Part shown: one piece after another, positions 47,389-57,500 of the stretch | Position numbering within the stretch: position 1 is the stretch's first letter | Layout: the number at the start of each line of letters is the position of its first letter | NCBI GenBank assembly: GCA_022478985.1 | Contig: JAKSZP010009592.1 | Coordinates: 1-64,000, forward strand | From: Massospora cicadina | Taxonomy: Eukaryota; Entomophthoromycota; Entomophthoromycetes; Entomophthorales; Entomophthoraceae | Direction of reading: 5' to 3' | Length of the DNA stretch: 64,000 nt | Notes under the pieces: generated by a model | The model's database searches: none | What the model was told of the DNA's origin: nothing | Seen by the model: the letters and a program-made list of their open reading frames with translations, nothing else | Translations under genes and position numbers: made by a program

Positions 47389-50109
47389 CCATGATATCCA
47401 TAATTTAGTTCAAGTAATAAAAATTTTCCACCAAGAAATATTATAAATTTACTCTGTACCAAAAACTGAAAACCTATATGCTAGAGTTTTACAATTTGCC
47501 ATCCTCAGTTGTTCAAGATAACCACAAGTTGTCCTCAAAAACTAACAAATTGTTTCTATTCTAAACTAACTATCCTAATTGGACGTAGGTGTAACAACCC
47601 TTCTTTGCAAGGAAATTGCTTCCAGATTTACTGAAACTGCTACTATAATGAAAATTAATTACAAAATGAATAATCATATTTCTGGCTGCTTTACTGATTT
47701 AATAAATAAAACCTTGGGTCAAATAACTCAGTTCAAGACTATAATCTACTAATTTCTTTAAGCAACTGGATATCAAGTATCTCTGGTCTCTCCTTGCCCT
47801 TAAGTCCCCAAGGCACCCAGAGAAATAGGATTAGCTGTACCAACCGGAGACCTGGAAACCTCATGGACCTGCTGGACCTAAAGGATGATGGTGCCATCTG
47901 GAAGAGATAGAATTTGGTCCTCCTTAATAAATGGGCCTCCTGAACCCCCTGGGCTCACTGGTTCAAATGGACCCTCAAGCCCACCTGGGCATCGCATCTC
48001 TTATACCTCCTGGAGTTCTAGGACCCCCTGGACCTCAAGGGTCTTGAGTCCCTTGGAACATCCTGGAACTGCCATAAACTTGTTATCCTCTCAAGATGAG
48101 CCCTTATTAAAAGATAAAACTAATGCTATAAATAAAAGATTCGAGCCATCACTCAAAGCTGTTAGTACATTGAACTGAAGAACCTATTGACCCCAATATT
48201 ATGGTTTATGTCCACAGTGAGAAATTAGATAATGTTTTCATCTTTTTTTAAATGAATTTTATTTAAAATTTAGAAGAAACAACTTGATAGACTGGAACAA
48301 GAAAATTTGATCTTGAATTCCAATTAGAAACCAACGTGTTGAGCTCAAATATCTGCAAAGTAAAGTACAACAAAAAGCCTTTGCCAGTATCATGATTGCT
48401 CTATTTGGGTAACTTCAGAACGACTAAACAGGCTTAACAGAAAAATGATTGAAATAGAGTTTTGTGCCCTCCTCTGAATCAGAGCTATCAGATGCTAATT
48501 GAGCTACATAATTGGTGGTAAAAGTATATCTGCTCCTAGAGAGATTGCTTTCAAGCATATATACGGATAAGCTTTCCATTAAGGAAGGCAGCAGTGCCTC
48601 TTTTCTTTTTTATGTAAACGCAATGGAGAAAGCTCCTGAACGCCAAAATATTAATTACTTACCCTCTTGACTTAGTAGAGCTGCTCTGGAAATTATGGTA
48701 CATCATTGATGCACAGTAACACTTGAACTGGAGCCAAATTAACTTTCACTAAGAAATTTGAAACTAACCTTACCCTTAACACCCACAAGAAAGCTTTTAT
48801 AAGTATATAATTAAGAAGTGGAGAATAATCCTATGAGTTGATTCTCGCATTTACTAAGAAGCACAGACCCTGGTGACTAATGAACAACTTTTTCTTGATT
48901 ATGTGGTAGCTGCAGTCATATTTACTCTGGCCACAAACTTGCAACTTAAACTTCACAAGACTTCATTGAAGAGAAAGCTTACCTCTATTATTGATATCAA
49001 GGAGACACTCCTCAAAAGTTCTGCCACAGTGATTACTGCCGCTCCCACCTCTACCTTTTACCCACGCCAACAAATTCATGCTGTTTGTAGAGAGTTGAGA
49101 AAAAGACATACGCACTAAAAGTGCACTTATTTTGGGAGATGAAACATATCTTAAATCATTGTTGGCAAGATTGGACAGTCTGAAAAAAGAGGGACCACCA
49201 TAGGGCATGAGGCTCCCTTGCTGATGACACCAATGTGCCTCATGATTGGTACATATATTGTTTCTTATGAACTTACTAATTCTGGTGTCTCTAAAGAAGG
49301 GGTAAATTTTACCAAGATTGTAGTTGATAGTAAATCTAGCCATATTTCCTCTTATATCGTTCCTAAGTTAGCTTCTGAAGCTATAAATTATATTTAAGCT
49401 CAGTGAGGAATGACAGTAAACCATAGCAAAGCTGAGGTTTATATATTGTGGCAGCCTTTTGTTGCTTTTAGCCTGCCTATTATTTATATTTCCTCTCATC
49501 TGGTACAGAAAATTAAAATACAGCCTAATCTCAATCTTACTCTAGAGTATAGTATAGCAGGAACCTCATATGCTTGTGACGTTTTTCCTCATTGATCATC
49601 TGATCTTAAAATTAGGTGGAACATAGTCCTCTATTCTTAAGGTGGCTTTAGATAATTTTACATGCAAGCTTATTCCAGACACCAAACTAACTTTGGAACA
49701 TATGGCCATCATTAACTAGAAGTATAATTTAATATTGTGACTCAGATAGAAAGTTCCATAAAACTTACATTAAACTTATAGTGAAAAAGGGGAAGCAAAC
49801 TAAGCTTGTGACCACTTGGTTCAACTGACATTGTTGGAAGATAATAGTGAGTCTTGGGTCAAAGTTTAAGCTGTCCCCTTCTATGGTTGAGGAGGAGGGG
49901 ATGCCCCTAAATTCTCCTAAAGTTGTTACCATACCTCCTCAATATTATGTAAAGAGGGAACTAGACTTCAGCTGGGTTTTCCTATTAACTTCTTTAAACA
50001 TCTAGTCTATAAATCCCTTTTTACTCAAATTCCTCCCTTAACTAGTAGTGATAGACCTGGCCTACCAAGGCACCATAACAGACCTTTTAGGAAAACTAAC
50101 TTAATCTTC
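47389..50109 (+). pseudogene. gypsy gag-protease relic with collagen-like segment
   Basis: From about 47780 to 48060 the three forward frames together spell glycine-proline-rich triplets: HGPAGPKG, NGPPEPPGLTGSNGPSSPPG, and PPGVLGPPGPQG. This suggests a collagen-like stretch broken by frameshifts. It is followed by a coiled-coil-like frame (QLDRLEQENLIL near 48260-48310). Near 49300-49370, KIVVDSKSSHISSYIVPKLA resembles a retroelement aspartic protease in which the glycine of D-S-G is replaced by lysine. No LTR was paired with this relic; half-LINE 2 cuts it at 50125. A host collagen gene is unlikely because of the protease context. Confidence 0.45.
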
Positions 50110-50125
50110 AAAAATAATCAAAGTA
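50110..50125. repeat. half-LINE 2 target-site duplication, 5' side
   Basis: AAAAATAATCAAAGTA is repeated exactly at 52017-52032, just beyond the 3' tail of the element. Confidence 0.85.
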
Positions 50126-52016
50126 TCACTTTCTTTTACCACTCAAAGTCACTTTTGAGCGATTTTAAATTTAAGTTTTATTTATCCACAGCCATCTGCC
50201 CAAACCTATTCTTTGATGTCCTTGGCTCCACCGCCTGCCACTCCAGTGTGGGGCAGCAGTGCACCCCCACCTAGTGTTTTCCATCCCGCGGGCAAGCGCG
50301 TTTGGATGGGCTCAAACAGCCCACCCACTGCTTCCAACCGTTTTATCCCCCCACGGGACTTAGCGCTCCACCTGGCGCGCGTCCACCCTTCTCACCCCCA
50401 TCCTCTCGCCCTCCCTCGCTCCATCATTCGCTATTGCCTCAGAGTGGACTATGGGCGTTTGTTCCCATATGCTGATAAGGCAATTATTGACCTAGCCACT
50501 GCAGCCTTTGCGCCAGCTGGCTTTATAGACTTCCGCCCTTTTAAGAGCTACTTTGACGTTGGGTTCCAATCTGAGGAGGATGCTGATGCGGCAGCACAAA
50601 CTCCTCTAATTTATAAAAAAAACCCCATTCCCACAACCTGTAGTCGCCTCCCTTCAGATACCATGCTGGTGGTATCCTTTGCAAATCTCCCATCCCACCT
50701 TCCACCCCAGGTTTTGTATGACCATTGTTCGCGGGGCTCATGGCTTATGGCACTCAGCCCAACCTCATCTTCGCCATTCCATCTGGTGCAGAGCGCCTTG
50801 CTGCTCCTCGTGCAACAGCCACCACCATACCACACCACCCTACCATAGCCCAACAAATCCCACCCCGCGCTAGTGTGGCTGCAGCACCTGATCATTTCTT
50901 TTGGGCTCAGGTCGATAATGGTAGGCAGATTTGTTCTCTCTGCTTTGGCCTCGACCATGCAAAAAAAGTGTGCCCTCAGGCCAAGTCCGCTGCTGCAGCT
51001 TCTGAGCCCCCCTCTGGAGGTTCAGTATGGGGCGCTTTGCTGCCCCCTCCCACCCTCAATCTCGTTCAGTGGGCACACATGGAAAATCAGCCCCCCAAAA
51101 CCTCCAGCCTCACTCTCCCACCTAAATCTACCCCAGCCAATCACAGCAATGCTTGGACCACCATTGGCACCCAAGCAGCCACCCATTCGTCCAATCCCAC
51201 CCACCCAAATTTGAACGCCACTATTCCAGTGAACCAAAATCCATGGGATCTATTGGCTGAGACTGACGAATCAGGTAATGTCCTCATTAGTAAGCATACA
51301 GGTCAACCTCTCTGCCAAGGCGATTATGTTTGGGCAGGATTTTTCCTTCCCAACTTTGATGAAACCCCTGCCCCTCGCCATTTTGCTCCTCTGCCCAATA
51401 CAGCCCCCTTCCAAAGTGACCACCAGCTCGTTTTAGCTGCGGTGGGCATTTCCTCAGTGCCCAAAACTACACACCGTGATGGCCCAGTTAGTGGCTCAGC
51501 TCCAGCATGGCCTGCCCACCCTCTTTTCCCCCCGACTTCCCTGAATCTCCCTGCAGTGACATCTCAAAACTATTCGATGATGCTGAAGTTGCTGTTATTA
51601 ATGTCGCAACGTTTGCTTCATTCAACCACTCAGCCAAAATCACCTGCCACAGTATCTCCCTTTTCACCCAACTTCCTGAAGCCCGCAAAGAAGCTGAAGT
51701 TCTTCTCACAGCTTTTGTTGAAACACTTTCCCGTCATTATCTTAATGAGGAAGTGGAAAACTCCTACTACGCTGACCTCCACCCCCACTATGTGGATGCC
51801 CCAACGCCCTGGCTCTCTGCTCTGATCTGGTACTGTAACCAACATCCCTTGATTGAGGTTGGTCTTTCTGAAAAACCAACCCCCTGACCCCTCCTCACCC
51901 TCTGCCATGGTGGGTTAGCGGTTTCTGCTTCCACCTGGTTAGTAGTTTTGTTTTGTCATTTTGAGTGTTGTGATTTGGTACTGTCCGTCCCCTGTCGGCG
52001 TACCTTGAATAAATCA
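50126..52016 (+). mobile_element. half-LINE 2 (ORF1-only non-LTR element)
   Basis: 1,891 bp bounded by a perfect 16-bp target duplication, the hallmark of target-primed insertion. It contains a 90-base leader, one zinc-knuckle ORF1-like gene and a short 3' region with a CCATGGTGG box. The end is GTCCGTCCCCTG...TACCTTGAATAAATC. No endonuclease or RT is present, yet both ends are intact, so the lack of ORF2 is not 5' truncation. It is markedly GC-rich against its AT-rich flanks and younger than half-LINE 1. Confidence 0.85.
50216..51887 (+). pseudogene. ORF1-like zinc-knuckle protein, half-LINE 2
   Basis: The ATG at 50216 gives MSLAPPPATPVWGSSAPPPS. Three frames cover one former protein of about 555 residues: 50216 to about 50725, then to about 51500, then to the stop at 51887. 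Near the first shift, the half-LINE 1 copy shows what the continuous reading was, pointing to a small deletion here. The N-terminus is proline-rich, followed by a folded-looking region (YGRLFPYADKAIIDLATAAF). A perfect CX2CX4HX4C knuckle, CSLCFGLDHAKKVC, is at 50932-50973. The C-terminus (ARKEAEVLLTAFVETLSRHY) is helical. Likely an RNA-binding ORF1 protein. The two shifts make this copy inactive unless recoding occurs. Confidence 0.8.
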
Positions 52017-52032
52017 AAAAATAATCAAAGTA
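52017..52032. repeat. half-LINE 2 target-site duplication, 3' side
   Basis: Exact copy of 50110-50125. Confidence 0.85.
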
Positions 52033-52394
52033 CCAACCTATCGCTTATGTCCACACATTATCTTCTGACCAGATATTGTGTTCAAAGGTGTTGAGACCCT
52101 CTGTGACTTTAGGTTTTAGGAGACACCTACTATTGCTGTTGTACTGGTAAAAATTGGTTCTTGATTTATCTTCCAGGAAAAAATCTACCGCTGAAGCTCT
52201 AAATGAAGAGTTTTCTGATAATTTTCATCTGTCCTCACAGCTATGGTCATATAGGTTTCCAACATTATGTTGATACCGGAGGCTTTAACCCCTTTTTACT
52301 CGACCTTATCAAAAATTTATAACTGAGGAAGCCCAGGTTGCCCTTGAATTATAACAATTACTTGACGTCAACTTATTCAACCCTCACGTAGTCC
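52033..52394 (+). other. continuation of the interrupted gypsy relic
   Basis: Sequence right of the half-LINE should continue the relic ending at 50109. A frame near 52310 reads KFITEEAQVALEL, reminiscent of the segment before RNase H in gypsy pol, but support is weak. It ends at the G5 5' LTR. Confidence 0.3.
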
Positions 52395-52790
52395 TGGTTT
52401 ATGATAATCAATTGACTTTATTAGTTTTTGACTTGGGAAGGTAACTTAATAACAACTTCTTTTTTTGATATTTTTTAAAATATTTGTATTGATGTTGACC
52501 CTGTGATACCAATTTGAACTTTTTCTCAGACTATTACTCTCTTTGAACAATCACATTGTACAATAGTTGATAATTCTCATCATGAGAGCTCTACTGTTTC
52601 TTGAATGAGCTGATTTGACTAAAGATATTATTTTCTTACAATAATGTAAAGGGATGCTTTATTTATTAAATCTGGTAATCTATTTGTGTATTTCTTTCTT
52701 GTAGTCTATCTATACTAAAAATTGACTTCTCTATGTAGTTGTTCTATATGAAAGAAGACGTGGTTGGACTATCCAACTTGAACCTGTGCA
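52395..52790 (+). repeat. G5 5' LTR
   Basis: Pairs with about 60912-61307. The left boundary is approximate; the right end is near AACCTGTGCA. Divergence from its partner is high. Confidence 0.65.
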
Positions 52791-52878
52791 TTAGTGTCTA
52801 AAGTGAAAATCTCATTAAAATTGAGGTTAATTTCCATGGAGACTGTAGTATAAACAAAGAAAAAATTTTCCTCCTTAC

Positions 52879-53673
52879 AATGGACTCAAGTCAAGAAAGA
52901 GATAACACCGATGACTTCCAATCAGTCTCTTTTTATGTTACTCCTCCCAGCCCCTGATTGACGGAATTGGAGGAAGTCAGCTCTTAATAATATCCTCAAT
53001 ATAAACGCATTGAAAATTATACCTTCATGGAGGAGTAGTTGAGGGATTTAGGTATATGTTTTTTGGGGATCATGGCCTTTAGTCACGAACAATTTGACCT
53101 ATTGCCTGCTTTAATCTACCGTCAGCCTCAGAATTAGGACAAACTGATTAAAAAAAATATGATTTCTATTCTGGGATTTTAACATAGTCAAGTACTTTAA
53201 CAGGCTAGTAGCCTATCTCAGATGGAGCAATACCTTTCTGGGTACCTCGAACTCATCATTTGAAATCTATAGTTGATCATCTTTTATCATTGCGCCCTAA
53301 TTGCAGAAGTGTTTAACAAAAGCCAACAAAAAGAGGAAGCACGTCAGGATTTGAATAGGAAGTTTAATGCCATCTCCAAGGGGCGTACCAGGCTGTTAAC
53401 GACAGCCATAACCTTAGTGTCCAATTCTCACTGCGTTTGGATATACTCAATAAATTATTATAACTCAGACTATGTTGGCCATCAGATATCAAGCCTTGGA
53501 CAACAGCAAAGTCACCAATAAATGCGTCCAATGGATGACTCGCCTCTGGGAGGAGGTCAGTGTAGTCGCATCACACTGGGAGACATAACACATCAGGCTG
53601 AGGCAGTCAAAGCCATTGATAATATATCCAATGCGAAATGGGGGTGCCACACAGCACTTAGGAAGCAACATTA
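52879..53673 (+). pseudogene. G5 gag, N-terminal part
   Basis: The ATG at 52879 starts MDSSQERDNTDDFQSVSFYV and stops after about 25 codons. A later frame at 53273-53521 (NKSQQKEEARQDLNRKFNAI) is charged and gag-like. Position just after the 5' LTR supports gag. The frame is cut at 53674 by the inserted element. Confidence 0.5.
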
Positions 53674-54546
53674 TGACTGTAACTGTTGATGACTGCACAT
53701 GAATCTTGTGATGTTGGACCTATGAGATTTGGTGTGTCAATAGTTGCATTTATTATCCTAATAAGGTTATCTAATAGGATTGATAACAGAATGATTATTT
53801 AATATATTTTAGGTGTTTGTCCTTTTTTTAGTTTTCCCATTTTCTGACAAGTTACTAGGACGCCGTTAATTCTTCTGGCTTTTATGCGCTTTATGACAGA
53901 CAATGCATTTAGCCTTTTTAGGGTATATTTTAAAGTAAGGCCACAAACAATGGACCTCTCTTTGAAATTCTATTTCTAACTTCAAGTCGTTCCCCCAAAT
54001 AAAGCCCGCTCATTTGCTAACCTTGTTCTTATTTAATATAATTTACTATTTTATTATGCATAAAGCAGGAAGGTCCATACTGGGTCCCATAGTGTTTTGT
54101 TGGGCGAAATTCTTATTTGGCAGGTTGGATAGGTTCAGATGGTGGTGTATTGGAAGTGCAAGGAATGGGGTGGACGTCCTGAGATCCTTTGGGGTGGCGA
54201 TGACTGGCGGAGCAAAATCCACAGTCCAGTGGAGTTTGGTTGGGGTTTATGATAGAATCTGTGATGTGGGAGACCAGAGGCTGGCAGGACACAATTGTCC
54301 TCCGAGCCTCAGCCCCTCCCATCCCTTTGGGGATGGCGGTTACCAGAGTGGCCCTGAGGTGACAAAGGCCTGTGGGCTATAATGCCCACCGCACCTCAGC
54401 TGGTGTGACTGGTGAGGCCACCCACCCAGATACGATCCTTGGGGTAGTTGAGTACAGTTATCACCCTTTGCCCTCGTGGAAGTGTCCTCACCCTGAGCGT
54501 TGGGTTCATGGCTGGTGGGTTGGCCTTGGGACCCCTGGCCATTACA
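53674..54546 (+). repeat. left LTR of the miniature element
   Basis: Partner of 54905-55716 at about 1.23 kb offset. It includes GC-rich sequence around 54130-54540 shared with the partner. Confidence 0.65.
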
Positions 54547-54904
54547 TTATTTGAAAGTCAAACTTACCTCTGGCGGGCTGTGGTTCCAGCCAGCTTAAAA
54601 AATGGCCGCAGTTAATATTTAAGCACTGCCATGGGATATTAATTCTTTCTATCAGTTTTATGTGGCCTTTCAACTAAGGGGATGGGGAGTTCGGTGGTGT
54701 GTCGGACTGCTTATGGGTGAGACCACTTGCACATCAGGATACCTCCAAGGAACCCGTTGATTTGAACCAGGGACTCTGGACTTCTTTTTATCCTCACCAG
54801 GCTGCGGGCGGAAAAAGGTTCCCCTATTGAAAAAGTCGTTGGTTGCTGCATGCCCACCTTGACGTTCCTGGTTCAGATCCACTAGGATTCTCATTTTGAG
54901 GGGG

Positions 54905-55716
54905 TGATATAACAGTCATTAATCGCAGATAAATCTCATGAGGTTGGGATATATAAGATTTGGTGTGTCAATAGTTGTAATCCTGTTATCCTGACGAGGT
55001 TTCCTAGTCAGGTCAATAATGGGATAATCATTTAATTGATATTTAGATGTTTGTCCATTTTTGAGGCTTCCCTGTTTGCCAACAAGTTAACAAAACGCCG
55101 TCAATTCATGAGGCTTTTACGCGCCTCATGACAGACAATGTATTTAGCCTTTTTAGGGTATATTTCATTGCAAGGTTGCCCTTGACGGACCTCAAAATTG
55201 AAACTCTATATCTAAATTTGAGGCGTTCCTCCAAATAAAGGCCGCTCACTTGCTAAAAATTTCATACCTAATAAAATTTATTACTTTATTATGCTTATGA
55301 GTAGTAAGGTCCATACAGGGTCCCTTAGTCTCTGGTTAAGAGGTCTTCTCATTTGGCAGGTTGGATCAGCACAGATGGTGGTGCATCAGAAGTGTGAGGA
55401 GGAGGTTGGATGTCCTGAGATCCTTTGGGGTGGCGATGCCTGATGGAGCGAAATACCCCAGCCAGTGGATTTTGGCTGGGGAAATTGGTGAAAACCACAG
55501 CGTGGATGACAGAGTGGCCCTGAGGCGACAGAGGCTGGTGGGCTAAAATACCCGCTGCACCTTGGCTCAGTGTGCTGGCAAGGCCGCCAGCCCAGATCGG
55601 AACCTTAAAGGTAGTTGGGTATGGCTATCGCCCTTTGCCCTCACAGGAGTATCCCCACCCCAAGGGTTGGGTTCATGAAAAGTGGTGGGCTTGTCCATGA
55701 TGGCCCCATCCATTAC
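54905..55716 (+). repeat. right LTR of the miniature element
   Basis: Begins directly after the polypurine tract at 54895-54904 and ends with CCATTACA. Sequence after it resumes gag-like coding. Confidence 0.65.
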
Positions 55717-57500
55717 AAAGACCACCAACCACCTCATGTCCAAGTTGCAACATATAAAAGATCAACAAGCATCCATGCAATAGGATATTGAAGGATTTAG
55801 AGGCTTAGTCCAGACGCTACAACGAGACAGTAGAGACCTCATACAGTCAAACAACAATTTTTGGAATTATAACTGCGAATTTTGTACCTTGGAAACTACC
55901 CATAAAAGTAAATTGGTGAAATTGCACACTAGCGTGTGCAACGTGTGAAGACACATTACAGACTTGCAACATTTCAAACTGCAATGTCTCCAAATATAGG
56001 GGGATTGTACCACTTGGGAATGACACATTGAAGGTGAGGTACAAGATGGCAGATGTCGGAGCCCTCCTCCAACTCTGCCCTTGTCATTCTGAGCTATTTG
56101 AGGAGGCTCCCCATAAAAAGAGGTTACTCAAGAACCAATGCATTAACTCAAATTTGCTGTACCAAACTCATTTCTTCCTTTGTCTCTTTATGTGGAGATA
56201 CAAACCCTTGAACATTATCAACCTCGCACCAGTAACCCAGGACCTTGGATCAGTGCTGCACTAATGTTTACTGGATCTGTAAGTTTCTAACCAGGATCTA
56301 GAGCATTTAATCTGGTTATTCTTCCTAAGTTTGAAAAGCATTGAAATGTGTATACATTATTATAAGTTTTCTAGATGACCATGCATGCATCCAATGATAT
56401 TTTACAAGCTACTAGTATAATTAATTGTTCAGGTAACCAAAGTCAAGATCTGATCATGCCATACTTACTTGAGGAACGTTAAAATTTTACTGATTTGGAA
56501 AGCACAGTTTTAGATTGTTTAGAAGCCTAAACGCTTGGCTACTTGGGAGGCTGAATTTATGACTATTCAGTTCAATAAGAACAAAGCCATTGCAGAATTC
56601 TCTTACCAATTTTACCACAAAGCTCAGATTACGTTGGGTGCCATAGCCATGGTGGGCATTAATGTTGGATCATACTCCAAGATACCAACAAGAGTTATTT
56701 GGAATTACACTGCTCTTTGCTTCCGGCGTTTTTGAAAAAAATAGATAATTACTCTATGATTAAATTTTCAATAGATGTAAAGTTATGTTTGGACCGCCTA
56801 ATGTCAAAGCACAAATAAGTCAACCTCCTCACGTGAATGAAGGTAGAGAGACATTGTTGAGCTTCCCTTCTCGCGGAGGAGAATTTTAAAAACTGCTGCA
56901 ATCTATTTAAGATATCTTGTTGTATATTCTATCTAAGAGACACTACGCCTCCACATGTCTAAACATCAGCCTGGAGTGAACCTTATAACATCTCAAAATA
57001 ATAACAGTCAAGAAAAAGAGTCTTGGCAGTTAAGGAGTACACTCTGCTACTAATTATCCTCAAGGTTTTGTCCCAAAATCCTAAAAATGCGAATTATTCT
57101 CCTACTCAAGAACTAAAATTGAGCATCTCTACGGTGTCAGCAATTATCAGAAGTCAACGAGCAGTTATGGAATGAGAAGGACGCAAAATTGTTTCTAAAC
57201 CGTAATCTACTCAAATTATGGAGCATAATCCATTCAGAGACAATGTAGTGCCTCAGTCTATACCTTCCTTACAGGGATATAAAGTTGCACTACCTATTGA
57301 GTTCATATCACTCAGCTTCAATTTAAAAGAAAAGTTCAAGACAATTATTAACTAGATTGATACTCCTTCTATTCTCAAAGTAAACAGGATATCCACATCA
57401 CCTTTCTTATTTCACTTATATGGATATTTGCATAAACAAATTTTAAGTGTGAACTATTGTTGATAGCGCACGCCTGGGAATTTAATATCCAGTATTTTTA
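55717..57500 (+). pseudogene. G5 (or inserted element) gag, main part
   Basis: Immediately after the LTR a broken frame reads MSKLQHIKDQQASMQ and LVQTLQRDSRDLIQSNNN, a coiled-coil-like gag start. At 56535-56735 AEFMTIQFNKNKAIAEFSYQ followed by FYHKAQITLG resembles a gypsy capsid. No zinc knuckle is visible. Because it starts so close to the LTR, this gag might belong to the inserted element rather than to G5; the sequence alone does not settle it. Confidence 0.5.

Larger units (their letters stand above)
53674..55716 (+). mobile_element. miniature LTR element: LTR, 358-bp interior, LTR
   Basis: Two direct repeats, 53674-54546 (873 bp) and 54905-55716 (812 bp), share a start (TGACTGTAAC / TGATATAAC), the block 'tttggtgtgtcaatagttg', 'aaataaa(g)gccgctca'-type polyadenylation context, and the end CCATTACA. 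The 358-base interior ends in a polypurine tract, TTTGAGGGGG, just before the second LTR. No gag or pol is present. It is either a TRIM-like element or a remnant left by internal deletion. No 5-bp target duplication was seen. Confidence 0.65.

Noticed and set aside
47780..48060. Host collagen-like gene
   Set aside because: The segment is short, broken in three frames and followed by coiled-coil and protease-like retroelement sequence.
50679..50873. Separate 64-residue ORF overlapping the half-LINE gene
   Set aside because: It is an out-of-frame shadow; comparison with half-LINE 1 shows the true frame passes from the first to the 50725 segment.
54690..54860. tRNA-like T-arm phrases (reverse complement CCCTGGTTCAAATC)
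   Set aside because: No matching A box, anticodon arm or acceptor stem could be placed, so neither a tRNA gene nor a tRNA-derived SINE is supported.
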